Position numbers and translations under genes: made by a program. The notes beneath the pieces are model-generated. The model had not been told where the DNA came from. It searched no databases and saw nothing but the letters and a program-made list of their open reading frames with translations. From assembly GCA_021846985.1 (NCBI GenBank), contig JAJZVX010000029.1, forward strand, positions 1-46,481: a stretch of DNA of 46,481 nucleotides. Direction: 5' to 3'. This DNA comes from Acidobacteriota bacterium (GTDB lineage Bacteria > Acidobacteriota > Terriglobia > Terriglobales > Acidobacteriaceae). Positions 27,724 through 36,910 of the stretch are shown here, one piece after another (positions within the stretch are counted from its first letter, which is position 1; each line of letters starts with the position of its first letter).

Positions 27724-29145
27724 ATGGCCCTCGCTGTCCATCCGCCCAGAGCCGGAATCGCGTCCTTCCTCTACGTCATCACCGGCGTCACCGCCATCGC
27801 CGGCTTTCTCTACGGCTACGACACCGGCATCATCTCCGGCGCGCTGCTGCCCATCTCCAGCGAGTTCCACCTGGGCCACCGCATGCAGGAGATTGTCGCC
27901 TCCGCCATCCTTGTCGGAGCCGTCCTCGGCGCCCTCGGTTGCGCCACCATCTCCGAACGCATCGGCCGCAAGCGCACCATCATGACCGTGGCCTGTGTAT
28001 TCTTCCTGGGCTCGTTGGCCTCCAGCCTGTCGCCCAATCCTCATCTGCTGGCGCTCTCCCGCGTCCTGCTCGGCTTTGCGGTGGGCGGCTCCTCGCAGGT
28101 TACACCCATGTACATTGCCGAGCTGGCGCCGCCGCGCTGCCGCGGACGCCTGGTCATCAGCTTCAACCTCTCCATCGGCGTAGGCATTCTGGTGGCCAAT
28201 ATCGTCGGGTTCACGCTGCAGGACGTGTGGAACTGGCGCTGGATGATCGCCGCCGCCGTTGTCCCCGCCATCGTTCTCTTCCTCTGCATGTTCGCGCTGC
28301 CCGAGAGTCCCCGCTGGCTGGCGGAAAACGTCTCCCTCGACCAGGCCCGCGCCGTCCTTGATCGCGTCCGCGACAACTCTTCAGACGTCGACTTCGAACT
28401 CGGCGAGATCCGCCAGGTGGTGGCCGAGGGCGGCAGCGGACGCCGCGCGCATTGGAGCCTGCTTCTCGAACCCTGGATGCGCCCCGCCGCTGTGGCCGCC
28501 TTTGGCGTGGCTGCCTTCACGCAGCTCGGCGGGCTTGAAACCATGATCTACTACACGCCTACGGTCCTTTCCGGCGCCGGCTTTGGCAAGTCCGCTGCCC
28601 TCCTGGCCAGCCTCGGCGTCTCGATTGTCTTCGTCAGCATGACCGCCATCGGCCGGCTCATCGTCGACCGCGTCGGCCGTCGCCGCCTCACCCTGGTCAT
28701 GGTGCCGGGAACCGTTGTCAGCCTGATCGTCCTCGGCGCCATGTTCAAGCTGGGCATGGCCAAAACCCAGAACGGCTCGTTGGGGCTGGTCGTTTGCCTG
28801 CTCGTTTATATGGTTTTCAATGCCGGCGGCGTGCAGGTGATCGGCTGGCTTATGGGCTCCGAGATATTCCCCCTCGCCATCCGCGGCAAAGCCTCCAGCA
28901 TCCATGCCGCCACCCTCTGGGGCTCCAATCTCATCGTCACCTCAACCGCGCTCAGCACTGTCGCCCTTCTCGGCCCCGGCGGAGCCATGTGGGTCTACGC
29001 CTTTCTCAACTGCCTCTGCTTCGTCTTTGTCTGGCGTTTTGTGCCCGAAACCACCGGGCACAGCCTCGAAGACATCGAAAATCACCTTCGCGCCGGCAAG
29101 TTCATGGAACTCAGGATGAAGCGCGCCACGCCACCGAACAGGTAG
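27724..29145 (+). CDS. Sugar porter family MFS transporter
   Basis: 473 residues, twelve membrane helices. Sugar-porter signatures are GFLYGYDTGIISGALL in helix 1, ERIGRKR between helices 2 and 3, PESPRWLAEN before the central loop, DRVGRRR between helices 8 and 9, and PETTGHSLEDIE after helix 12. It imports a monosaccharide or polyol with protons. ATG at 27724. It is divergent from the DUF2141 gene, with a 131-base spacer. Confidence 0.92.
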   Translation: MALAVHPPRAGIASFLYVITGVTAIAGFLYGYDTGIISGALLPISSEFHLGHRMQEIVASAILVGAVLGALGCATISERIGRKRTIMTVACVFFLGSLASSLSPNPHLLALSRVLLGFAVGGSSQVTPMYIAELAPPRCRGRLVISFNLSIGVGILVANIVGFTLQDVWNWRWMIAAAVVPAIVLFLCMFALPESPRWLAENVSLDQARAVLDRVRDNSSDVDFELGEIRQVVAEGGSGRRAHWSLLLEPWMRPAAVAAFGVAAFTQLGGLETMIYYTPTVLSGAGFGKSAALLASLGVSIVFVSMTAIGRLIVDRVGRRRLTLVMVPGTVVSLIVLGAMFKLGMAKTQNGSLGLVVCLLVYMVFNAGGVQVIGWLMGSEIFPLAIRGKASSIHAATLWGSNLIVTSTALSTVALLGPGGAMWVYAFLNCLCFVFVWRFVPETTGHSLEDIENHLRAGKFMELRMKRATPPNR

Positions 29146-29191
29146 GGTGCATCACCGCGTCTATTCTCGTCTCGTGCCGGCCGGGGGCTGG

Positions 29192-29614
29192 CTATTCTCC
29201 CCGCACAAACTTCCGCTTTTCCACCACGATGCGCTTGCTGCACGCGTGGCAGAAGAACTCCGGCACCCGGATCAGGCTGTGAATCCGGACCCCGCACCAG
29301 GGACAGTTCCCGTGCAGAGCGCCGATCCCGATCATCGGTCCCAGCAGCGGCGCCAGGATCGCCAGCAGGATCATCGGCACGCCCAGAATCGCCCCCAGCC
29401 CGGTCAGGCACAGCATGGTGCCCACAATTGCTAGAATCGGCGCCGTCAACATGGCAAAGAGCAACCCTGCAAACGCCCCTTGCACCGGCGCCCGCTGGGC
29501 CGGCTGGGCCCCTGCCGCTTCCTGCGGGGTCATGCCCGCTCCCGCACCGCACAGCGGACAGAACTTCCACCCCTCTTCCATTCGCGCTCCACACTTCCCG
29601 CATTGCGCTTGCAT
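29192..29614 (-). CDS. Zinc-ribbon membrane protein
   Basis: 140 residues. An N-terminal zinc ribbon (CGKCGARMEEGWKFCPLCG) is followed by two to three hydrophobic segments rich in Leu, Ile and Gly. A second cysteine pattern, CPWC...CHAC, lies near the C-terminus. No enzymatic motif is visible. It may be a membrane-anchored zinc protein of regulatory or assembly type. It converges on the sugar porter gene. Confidence 0.7.
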   Translation of the reverse strand: MQAQCGKCGARMEEGWKFCPLCGAGAGMTPQEAAGAQPAQRAPVQGAFAGLLFAMLTAPILAIVGTMLCLTGLGAILGVPMILLAILAPLLGPMIGIGALHGNCPWCGVRIHSLIRVPEFFCHACSKRIVVEKRKFVRGE

Positions 29615-29872
29615 GGCTGGTGTTCCTCCTCGAAGGCCAGCCAGCATAGCACTGTGAGAAGGCATGAGCAAGGGGATTGGTCCTGCTCTTCTCGTGCTTT
29701 TCACGGTTCGGGGAGCATTCTGCGCTGCCGTTCGCGCACGGAATTCTTCCTGCGGATCGACGGCTGGTCCCTCCTAAAAAAATGGGGCGCCACGGCCACC
29801 CCCTCCCGGCAGGTTAGACCGGAACAGGGCTCTCCAGGTCTGTGCGGCGCCCAAACCATACTTTCCCGCTGC

Positions 29873-30094
29873 TTACCGCCCGTGGCGCGCCCGGCTCCAG
29901 GTTCGTCCGTCCGGATCGCAGAGCAGAGGCTCGCCGTCCCGGTCCAGAAGAACGGCGCTGCGCCGGCGCTGGACACGCTTTCTGGGAGCGGCAAGCAACT
30001 CATCCAGCCGAAAAAGGCTGGCCAGAAGAATCACCGTGCTCACCACGGCAAACAGGATCGTACCCCAGTCAAAATGCTGCAAGTATTCAGACAA
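29873..30094 (-). CDS. Small single-span membrane protein
   Basis: 73 residues, starting with TTG at 30094; a strong GGGGAGG lies five bases upstream, which decides the start. One hydrophobic helix (about residues 10-27, GTILFAVVSTVILLASLF) is followed by a basic cytoplasmic stretch (RKRVQRRR) and an acidic tail with DRDGEPLLCDPDGRTW. I do not recognise a family. The ribosome site and residue pattern support a real gene. Confidence 0.5.
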   Translation of the reverse strand: MSEYLQHFDWGTILFAVVSTVILLASLFRLDELLAAPRKRVQRRRSAVLLDRDGEPLLCDPDGRTWSRARHGR

Positions 30095-30119
30095 GGAGCC
30101 CTCCCCAAGGCGTTCTGCG

Positions 30120-30143
30120 TTGTCTGATTGCTTTCTCAGACAA
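30120..30143. repeat. Perfect eight-base hairpin
   Basis: TTGTCTGA (30120-30127) and TCAGACAA (30136-30143) form a perfect stem with an eight-base loop, 26 bases before the small membrane protein start on the minus strand. It may be an operator or a leader hairpin. Confidence 0.4.
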
Positions 30144-30392
30144 CCAAAGACCTTATCGGACGGAAATTAGAGGTTCCTTAGAAACCGAAGTAACGAAAGC
30201 AGGGGCGCGAAAGAAATTCGGGGCACGGTTCCTGACTGTCCACAAGCCTTCGCCGGGAAACAGGTTTGCGATGCGTGCGGTCTGGCGGGTACACAGGACA
30301 GAGCCGCATGAGAAGCACGGCGGTCGTACGGCCGTTTGCTCCTGTGCTGAACGCGGCGGGCTTTGCCGCATAATCTGTTCTTGCGTGAAAGG

Positions 30393-31571
30393 TTACGGCG
30401 TTGCCACCACGGCTTCCGGACTCACTGCCGATGCGTCGGTATTGGTCTGGTCCAGCTTGCCCGCCGTGGTCGTGTCGAAGATGTAGGCGTTCAGCGACGG
30501 GTTTGCGCCGGAGTTCACCGCCAGCATGAAGTGGCCGAGGTTGTCTTCCGTCATGCCCATGGGCTCCACGCCGGTCGCCACCGTGCTGGACAACGCGGTA
30601 AGAAGGTAGCTGGATCCGGAGGTCGTAAGCTGGAAGGGCGTGATGAGGCCCGCCGACGAGCCCTGCCAGCTCGCCACGTACACATACGACCCGGTCGAAG
30701 TCGGCGTGATGGCATGCGGCCCGGTGCCTCCGCTGGCCCAGGGCGATCCCGTGAGCTCCGTTGCCGAAAACGGCGCTGCCGTGAAGCGGAACGCTCGCAG
30801 TCCTCCCGAGCTTCCCGAAGTCGTAAAGACTGCGGTTTCTCCAATGTAGAGGAAGCGGTTTTGCGGATCGTAAGCCACCGCGACGGCCGCACCAGTGCCC
30901 GACGTGTTGATCACGGCGATGGTGGGCGCGAGCGCCGGCCCGATGGGATTGATGCTTACCGCAGGGGTGAAGGGAAAGATCTGCGTTCCGGCCGAGCCCT
31001 GCGCTACCGCGAGGCTGAGCCCGTTGGGGGCCATCGCCATTTGCTGCACCTGGGTGCTGGCCAGCGCGATTGTCTGCTCTGCCCGCGAGGGGTTCGTGTC
31101 GTAAGCACCGGTTGAGGTGATGGGAATGGCGGCCAGAGAGCCCGAGTCCAGAGCTTCGATCATCCACCGGTCGGTCGGATCCACCGCAATCGCCGTGGCA
31201 ATGGTGTCCGTAGATACCTCGGCTCCCATGATCAGCGCGCCTGTGACCGGGTCGATTGTGTACAAGAAAACCCCTGCCGTCGAGCTCACATACAGAAAGC
31301 TTCCCGTCGGATCCATGGCGATCGCATAGGCAATTCCATTTACCGCGTAAGGGCTGCCCGATAGCGCAGTCAACGTTCCCGAAACGATGTTGAACCCGAA
31401 AATCTGACTGACCGATGTGCCCTTATCGAGAACATAAAAGTTGCCGCTGGAGAGGGTTGTGGGCGTATTGCTGCTGCCGCCGGAGCTGCTTGGCGCCTGC
31501 CAGAAACCCGCGCACCCGGACAGCAGCGGCAGTGCCGCCAGCATCAGTCGTGCCCAAACTGCGATCTTCAT
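30393..31571 (-). CDS. Beta-propeller lipoprotein (YncE/lactonase-like)
   Basis: 392 residues. The signal peptide ends in a lipobox, LLSGC, so the protein is lipid-anchored. Propeller-like repeats follow (GIAYAIAMDPTGSFLYVSS, AVAYDPQNRFLYIGE, HAITPTSTGSYVYVAS). Low-complexity Ser/Thr/Gly stretches flank the blades. Such proteins are abundant in Acidobacteriota and have no established activity. ATG at 31571. Confidence 0.75.
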   Translation of the reverse strand: MKIAVWARLMLAALPLLSGCAGFWQAPSSSGGSSNTPTTLSSGNFYVLDKGTSVSQIFGFNIVSGTLTALSGSPYAVNGIAYAIAMDPTGSFLYVSSTAGVFLYTIDPVTGALIMGAEVSTDTIATAIAVDPTDRWMIEALDSGSLAAIPITSTGAYDTNPSRAEQTIALASTQVQQMAMAPNGLSLAVAQGSAGTQIFPFTPAVSINPIGPALAPTIAVINTSGTGAAVAVAYDPQNRFLYIGETAVFTTSGSSGGLRAFRFTAAPFSATELTGSPWASGGTGPHAITPTSTGSYVYVASWQGSSAGLITPFQLTTSGSSYLLTALSSTVATGVEPMGMTEDNLGHFMLAVNSGANPSLNAYIFDTTTAGKLDQTNTDASAVSPEAVVATP

Positions 31572-31785
31572 TGCCGCTCCCCAATCCGCAGGCCGCGCAC
31601 GGATGAGATTCCTTAGAGTAATGCGCTCACCGGCAGAAAAATCCTCAGCTTCCGGCGCCGCGCGCCCCTCAGCAAACGGACGTCGCGCGGTCTCCCCGCG
31701 CTCGCAAAAAAACCTGCTCCAAAACCGCGGAAGCCAACTGCGCCCCCGCCGGGTGCAGGCAAGCGGCCCGCGGCGCTTGCCCGGC

Positions 31786-32847
31786 CTATCGTTTGGCCCG
31801 GCGCGCGCGCACCGCCGCCCCCAGTTCCTCCAGCAGTCCGCGCGTCTCGGTCCAGTCGATGCAGGCATCCGTGATGCTTTGTCCGTAGACGAGCGGCTGA
31901 CCGGCAGCCAGCTTCTGCGCGCCAGCCACCAGGTTGCTTTCCAGCATCACGCCCACAATGCGCGCGTCCCCGCCGGCCACCTGCGCGGCCACGTCCCGGC
32001 ACACCGCGGGCTGCCGCTTGTAATCCTTGCCGCTGTTGGCGTGACTGCAATCGATCATGATGCGCGGCGTCAGGCCAGCCTTCTCCATCTGGGCGGCGGT
32101 ACTGGCCACGCACTCCGCGGTGTAGTTCACGCTCTTGCGCCCGCCGCGCAGAATGATGTGGCAGTCCGGATTGCCCGTGGTGGCCAGGATCGCCGATTGC
32201 CCCTGTTTGGTCAGTCCCATGAAAACATGCGCGTGGGCCGCCGAAAGCACCGCGTCGATGGCCACCTGCACGTCGCCACTGGTAGCGTTTTTGAAGCCCA
32301 CCGGGCAACTGATGCCGCTGACCAGTTGTCGGTGCACCTGGCTCTCCGTGGTGCGCGCTCCAATGGCCCCCCAGCTCACCAGCCCGGCGATATACTGCGG
32401 CGAAATCATGTCCAGAAACTCGGTTCCCGCGGGAACGCCCATCTCCGCCAGATCCAGCAGCAGGTGGCGCGCCAGCCGCAGTCCGTCGTTGATCTTGTAG
32501 GACTGGTCCAGGTGCGGGTCGTTGATCAGGCCCTTCCACCCTACCGTCGTCCGCGGCTTTTCAAAGTAGACGCGCATCACCAGGCGCAGGTCGCTGTTCA
32601 GCGCTCCGATCGCCTCCTTCAGCCGCCCGGCGTACGCGCGCGCCGCCTTGACGTCGTGGATCGAGCAGGGGCCGGCCAGCACCAGCAGGCGGTCGTCGCG
32701 CCCGTTCAGGATGTCCTTGATCTCGCGGCGGGCCTCGAAGATCGTCGCCGAGGCGGCCTCGCTGACGGGCCGTTCTTCCTCCAGAAACACGGGAGGCAGA
32801 ACCACCTTCGTCCATTGAATGTGAATGTCTTCCGTAGCGTGAAGCAT
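31786..32847 (-). CDS. aroG: 3-deoxy-7-phosphoheptulonate synthase, class I
   Basis: 353 residues. DAHP synthase condenses phosphoenolpyruvate and erythrose-4-phosphate, the first step of the shikimate pathway. Family blocks present: VLAGPCSIHD, MRVYFEKPRTTVGWKGL, GTEFLDMISPQY, GARTTESQVHR, GFKNATSGD and DCSHANSGKD. ATG at 32847 (MLHATEDIHI) fits the family better than an in-frame TTG at 32871. Which of the E. coli-type isozymes it resembles in feedback control cannot be told. Confidence 0.93.
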   Translation of the reverse strand: MLHATEDIHIQWTKVVLPPVFLEEERPVSEAASATIFEARREIKDILNGRDDRLLVLAGPCSIHDVKAARAYAGRLKEAIGALNSDLRLVMRVYFEKPRTTVGWKGLINDPHLDQSYKINDGLRLARHLLLDLAEMGVPAGTEFLDMISPQYIAGLVSWGAIGARTTESQVHRQLVSGISCPVGFKNATSGDVQVAIDAVLSAAHAHVFMGLTKQGQSAILATTGNPDCHIILRGGRKSVNYTAECVASTAAQMEKAGLTPRIMIDCSHANSGKDYKRQPAVCRDVAAQVAGGDARIVGVMLESNLVAGAQKLAAGQPLVYGQSITDACIDWTETRGLLEELGAAVRARRAKR

Positions 32848-33124
32848 AAGTTGGCTCTTTTGATTGTGCAACGCCGGCGGGATGGCTGTCTAAGCGCGGC
32901 GCGCAACTCGCCCCATCGTCAAACCGGCCACGCAAGCATGCCGCAAGCCGGACGATGGCCGCCATGGCCCTGCTTCGCTTGCCGCAAGCGGCGTCAATGG
33001 CGGAATACGCGCCGTCCCGCGGTGGCCGTGCCCGCGCAGATTCCCAGCCCGGCCAGAGGTTTTTCAGAACAGGCTTGAGGGCGCGCGGGCTGAGAAGGGC
33101 ATCTTTTGCCAAAGCGCTCCTGAG

Positions 33125-33164
33125 AAAACAAACGGGCATGGGCAACCGGAGTTGTCCATGCCCG
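33125..33164 (-). terminator. Rho-independent terminator of the sulfur operon
   Basis: A 14-base stem with one G-T wobble (33133-33146 with 33151-33164) and a CGGA loop. On the minus strand it is followed by TTTGTTTTCTC. It lies 20 bases after the stop of the last operon gene. The rest of the 32848-33184 spacer holds nothing else recognisable. Confidence 0.85.
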
Positions 33165-33184
33165 GCGCGCCTTGCGGCGGCGCA

Positions 33185-33751
33185 TCAGATGAAGAGCGAA
33201 ACCTTGCTGGTGCCCGCTTCGGCCAGGAAGGTGGCGACGCCGCAAAGCTTGCGGCCGGGATAGTCGATCATCTCTTCGCTGTGGAAGCCCATCAGTTCCA
33301 TGCTCATCTGGCAGATGCAGATTTCGACGCCCGCATCGGCCGCGCGCCGCATCATTTCCTCCAGGCTCATGACGTTTTTCTTCTTCATCAGCCACTTCAT
33401 CATCGAGGTGCCCATGCCGCCCATATTCATTTTGGAGAGCTTGAGGCCCGGCGCTCCGTTGGGGAGCATCCATCCGAACATCCGGCTCAGGAGGTCTTTC
33501 TTGGGCGGAGCCTTGCGCGGATCGCGCAGGGCAGGGATGGCCCAGAAGGTAAAGAACATGCTCACCTTGTCGTACATGGCCGCTGCGCCCGTGGCGATGA
33601 TGAAGGCGGCCAGAATGCGATCCAGATCGCCGCTCATCACCACCATGGAGAGCTTGTCCTCCGGGGCGTTTGCGGTCAGTGTCCTGACTTCGTTTTCAAG
33701 CGACTCGATTCTGCTGGCGAGGCTGGATAGATCAATCGTATTGGATGTCAA
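33185..33751 (-). CDS. dsrE2: DsrE2-like sulfur-transfer protein
   Basis: 188 residues. A short coiled-coil start (LSSLASRIESLENEVRTL) is followed by the DsrE/DsrF/DsrH-like fold (MVVMSGDLDRILAAFIIATGAA, FFTFWAIPAL). Cysteines at 145 and 147 (EICICQMS) and 170 (KLCG) are candidates for persulfide carriage; DsrE2 proteins exchange sulfane sulfur with TusA. Methionine is very frequent in the middle (KMNMGGMGTSMMKWLMKKK). TTG start at 33751, with AAGGAG six bases upstream, 12 bases after the membrane-subunit gene. Last gene of the operon. Confidence 0.85.
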   Translation of the reverse strand: MTSNTIDLSSLASRIESLENEVRTLTANAPEDKLSMVVMSGDLDRILAAFIIATGAAAMYDKVSMFFTFWAIPALRDPRKAPPKKDLLSRMFGWMLPNGAPGLKLSKMNMGGMGTSMMKWLMKKKNVMSLEEMMRRAADAGVEICICQMSMELMGFHSEEMIDYPGRKLCGVATFLAEAGTSKVSLFI

Positions 33752-33763
33752 GACTTACTCCTT

Positions 33764-34888
33764 TCAAGCATTGGCCTTTGCGGCCGCCGCATCCTTGACG
33801 GAGACAAGATAGAGCGCCAGGGGCCGGTAAAGCAGGTGAGACCACTTCCCGAAGGGGACAAAGACCACGAACAGGGCGGCGGCGATCGCCAGATGAATCA
33901 CATAGGTGTCGTAAGTGGCGATGGGCATGCCCGACAGGCGGAAGATATGCACGATGATGCCGGTAAGGGCGGTGAAGAAGATCAGGCCCACAAAAAGCCA
34001 GTCGCTCAGTTCGCTCTTGCGGTGCATCGGCTCCAGCTTGCGCCAGCGCGCAACCATGAAATAGACGGTGGTGTAGAGGAGCGTGGCGGCGGCGTAATAT
34101 CCCCAGAGGCGCTGAGGATGATAGAAGGGATAGACCTTATCGGTCTGAAACCAGCGCAGCAGCACTTCCACGAGCACCTGCATGCTCACATAGCCGCTGA
34201 AGAGAAGCAAGTGCGTGATCCAGCGGGTGCGGCTGATCTTCGAATCGCAGCGGGCCCAGCGTTTTTGCGTGAAGTAGTGCCCGAGGAACGCTGGAATCTG
34301 CTTGAGGTAGACGCCGGCGGGAATCTTGAGCATGGCGGTTCCTCCCAGGTAGCTCCAGGCCATGCGGAAGGCGTTGCTGAGCAACAAGCCGGCGAGAATA
34401 ACGGCGGCAATGCGGTCGACGAACTCCACACCTTCGACGGGAGCGAAGGTATTGAGGGCCACGTGGCTGGTTACGATGGGGCCATGGTAAAGGGCAAAGG
34501 CAGCCACCACACTGAGGCCTACCAGCAACAATACACCGACCTGCGCCCACGCGTATTTGTAGAAAAGCCCGGATAGGCCGGTCCAGTCGTAGCGTGCGGT
34601 CAGATAGCGCCGCGCAGCCATCATGGTATCGCTGGGGTTGGCTTCGCGCGGGCAACTGGTGGAACAGTCACCGCAGTAGTAACAGAGCCACGGATCCACG
34701 TTGCGCGCCAGCTTGCCTTCATGCCCAACCTGCAGGAGATGAATGACGCGGCGAGGAAAGTCGGCTCCCAGCTGCGGGGAGATGGAGCAGGATGCTGTGC
34801 AATTGCCGCAATTCATGCAGAGAGAGACATCCCCCCCGCCGAACTTCGCGATTTCACGATGAAGGCTGGGATTCACGACCGGTGTCAC
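33764..34888 (-). CDS. qmoC: QmoC-like subunit: HdrC-type ferredoxin domain fused to a cytochrome b-like membrane domain
   Basis: 374 residues. N-terminus with two [4Fe-4S] motifs, CMNCGNCTASC (24-34) and CYYCGDCSTSCP (69-80), as in HdrC. About six membrane helices follow with histidines in a NarI/DsrM-like arrangement (SHVALNTF, THLLLFSGYV, IVHIFRLSG, VIHLAIAAA). This domain organisation is that of QmoC, which links cytoplasmic flavo-iron-sulfur subunits to menaquinone. The GTG start overlaps the stop of the winged-helix gene (34885-34888). It is the membrane anchor of the proposed complex. Confidence 0.85.
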   Translation of the reverse strand: MTPVVNPSLHREIAKFGGGDVSLCMNCGNCTASCSISPQLGADFPRRVIHLLQVGHEGKLARNVDPWLCYYCGDCSTSCPREANPSDTMMAARRYLTARYDWTGLSGLFYKYAWAQVGVLLLVGLSVVAAFALYHGPIVTSHVALNTFAPVEGVEFVDRIAAVILAGLLLSNAFRMAWSYLGGTAMLKIPAGVYLKQIPAFLGHYFTQKRWARCDSKISRTRWITHLLLFSGYVSMQVLVEVLLRWFQTDKVYPFYHPQRLWGYYAAATLLYTTVYFMVARWRKLEPMHRKSELSDWLFVGLIFFTALTGIIVHIFRLSGMPIATYDTYVIHLAIAAALFVVFVPFGKWSHLLYRPLALYLVSVKDAAAAKANA

Positions 34889-35130
34889 GAATGTACCTCC
34901 TTGAGCATGTATGTGAAATAGCCATCCGAGTTGGCCTTGCCTTTAGGTTCCACCACGTTGTAACGCAGCATGGCGGCGAGCCAGAGAAAGACCTCGTGGC
35001 TGGGGGCCTGAAGCGCTCCGGCAAGTTCAGGAACGGTTTGCGGGCGCTCACGGAGAAGCGTTTCAATGCGATCCCGCATGGGATAGGCATCGCGCAGCAC
35101 TTCGCGGCGGTTTCGCGTCATTTCAGGCAT
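34885..35130 (-). CDS. Small winged-helix-like protein inside the Qmo/Hdr operon
   Basis: 81 residues. Helices IETLLRERPQTVPELAGALQAP and HEVFLWLAAMLRYNVVEPKG look like a helix-turn-helix plus wing, and a DGYFTYML strand follows. No cysteine is present. It overlaps the upstream hdrA-like stop by eight bases and the downstream GTG start by four, so it is made with the complex. It could be a small accessory subunit or a DNA-binding regulator; overlaps favour stoichiometric production. Function unproven. Confidence 0.75.
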   Translation of the reverse strand: MPEMTRNRREVLRDAYPMRDRIETLLRERPQTVPELAGALQAPSHEVFLWLAAMLRYNVVEPKGKANSDGYFTYMLKEVHS

Positions 35131-36910
35131 GGACTACCTCCCTCTCCCCGGCCAGCGCGTCGATCATCGAGGTGATCTCGTGGTCGCTGTAGCCCACCAG
35201 GTCAATAGCGCCCTCGGGGCAGGCCGGCACACAGGCGCCGCCGCCCTTGCACAGCGACGGCACCACTTCGACCACCTGCCGTTCGCCCAAATTGGTTAAC
35301 TGCAGAGACTCATAGGGGCAGGCCGCCAGGCACTCCTTGCAGCCGGTGCAGCGAGATGCGTCCACCCGGGCTACGAAAGGCTCCAGATCCACATAACCCT
35401 TGATGAGCAGAGCGGCGCTCTTGGTGACCGCGGCCAGAGAAGAGGCCACACTTTCCGAGATGGTTTTGGGCCCCTGGGCCGCGCCCGCAATAAAGACGCC
35501 GTTGATGACGGTTTCGACAGGGCGAAGCTTGGGATGGATCTCGTTCAGGAAGCCGCTCTTGCCCACCGGCAGCTTCAGCGTGTCCACCAGCGTGTCGCCG
35601 GATCGCGGCACCATCCCGGTGACCAGCACCACCAGATCCGCGGGGATCTCCATGCGCTCTCCGCCGTCCAGAAGGTCGGCGGCCGAGATCATAAGCCGGC
35701 CCCGGTCGTTGCGGATCTCCGGCGGCTCGTTGGGATCCCAGCGCACAAAAACCGATCCCTTGCGGCACGCCTCTTCATAAAGCAACTCGTATTTGCCGTA
35801 GCTGCGCATGTCGCGGTAGAGGTGATACTGGTTGACCGAGGAGTCGCGTTCATTCACCAGCAGAGCGGTCTGGATGGTGGACGTGCAGCAATAGCGGCTG
35901 CAATGCGCATGGGCCTCATCCTCGGCCTGGCGGCTGCCCACGCAATAGATGTAGGCAATGGTCTTGACCTTGCGGCCGTTATACTTGAGCGCGCCGCTGG
36001 ACTCGTTGAGAAGGCGGCGGAAATCGGGCAAGGTGATGACGCCGGGCAAGCCGTAGCCGAATTCGCCGTCGGCGGGGGCGTAAGCGTCAAAGCCGGTGGC
36101 GACAATAACGGCGCCGGCCGCCACGGTAAGCGTTTCGCCGCTGGAGAGCCGCACCTTCACGCTGAATTTGCCGGCGCTTCCGCTGCGTTCGATGACCTCG
36201 GCGCCGGTATACAGCGTGATGGTTTCACGCTTGCGAATCTCCTGCAGCAGGGCATCAGTCAGCGCGGACCCCGGCCGGTTTTGGGGATAGACCGGGCCCA
36301 TCGACGCGGTCCATCCCCCCGTCTGTCCGGCCTTTTCAACCAGGTGAACCGCCAGGCCGAGATCGGCGAGCGCCACCGCCGCCCGCATGCCGGCGACGCC
36401 CGCGCCGATAACCAGAACCGAGGGTAGTGTCTCGATGCGGAAGTTCTCGAGCGACTGGCTCGATGCCGCCTTGGCAATGCCCGCGCGCACCAGCGAGGCG
36501 CCTTTGTCTGTGGCCTTGGCCATATCGTCGCGGTGCGCCCACGAACACTGCTCCCGCACGTTGACTTGTACGTAGCGGTAGGGATTGAGCCCGGCGCGTT
36601 CGGCCATTCCACGGAAGGTATAGAGATGAAGCTTGGGCGAGCAGGAGGCAATGACAATACCGTCGAGCCCCTCCTTCTGTATCGCTTCGCTCATCTCCTG
36701 CTGCGAGGCATCAGAGCAGGCGAACATGGTCGTCCTGGCCAGCGCCACGCCCGGCTCTTTTTCGATTGAGGCGCGCAGCGTCTCCACGTCCACATAATCA
36801 GAGATGTTGCCGCCGCAATGGCAGATAAAGACGCCGATCTTCCGTTCTCCGTTCTGCTCGTTCTGCCCTTGCTGCTCGTTCTGTCCGTGCTGTTCCTTCG
36901 GTTCGCTCAT
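35123..36910 (-). CDS. HdrA/QmoB-like flavin and iron-sulfur subunit
   Basis: 595 residues. After a low-complexity start (repeats of QNEQ/GQNEQ, residues 6-20) comes the HdrA N-terminal motif CHCGGN (30-35). A FAD-binding fold follows with GAGVAG (169-174), then the YCVGSR and HCSRYCC region, and two C-terminal ferredoxin motifs, CTGCKECLAACP and CKGGGACVPACP. In HdrA and Qmo complexes this subunit moves electrons between flavin and iron-sulfur chains. Its ATG overlaps the stop of the preceding HdrA-GltD gene (36907-36910). Which of HdrA or QmoB it is closer to needs a tree. Confidence 0.85.
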   Translation of the reverse strand: MSEPKEQHGQNEQQGQNEQNGERKIGVFICHCGGNISDYVDVETLRASIEKEPGVALARTTMFACSDASQQEMSEAIQKEGLDGIVIASCSPKLHLYTFRGMAERAGLNPYRYVQVNVREQCSWAHRDDMAKATDKGASLVRAGIAKAASSQSLENFRIETLPSVLVIGAGVAGMRAAVALADLGLAVHLVEKAGQTGGWTASMGPVYPQNRPGSALTDALLQEIRKRETITLYTGAEVIERSGSAGKFSVKVRLSSGETLTVAAGAVIVATGFDAYAPADGEFGYGLPGVITLPDFRRLLNESSGALKYNGRKVKTIAYIYCVGSRQAEDEAHAHCSRYCCTSTIQTALLVNERDSSVNQYHLYRDMRSYGKYELLYEEACRKGSVFVRWDPNEPPEIRNDRGRLMISAADLLDGGERMEIPADLVVLVTGMVPRSGDTLVDTLKLPVGKSGFLNEIHPKLRPVETVINGVFIAGAAQGPKTISESVASSLAAVTKSAALLIKGYVDLEPFVARVDASRCTGCKECLAACPYESLQLTNLGERQVVEVVPSLCKGGGACVPACPEGAIDLVGYSDHEITSMIDALAGEREVVHA

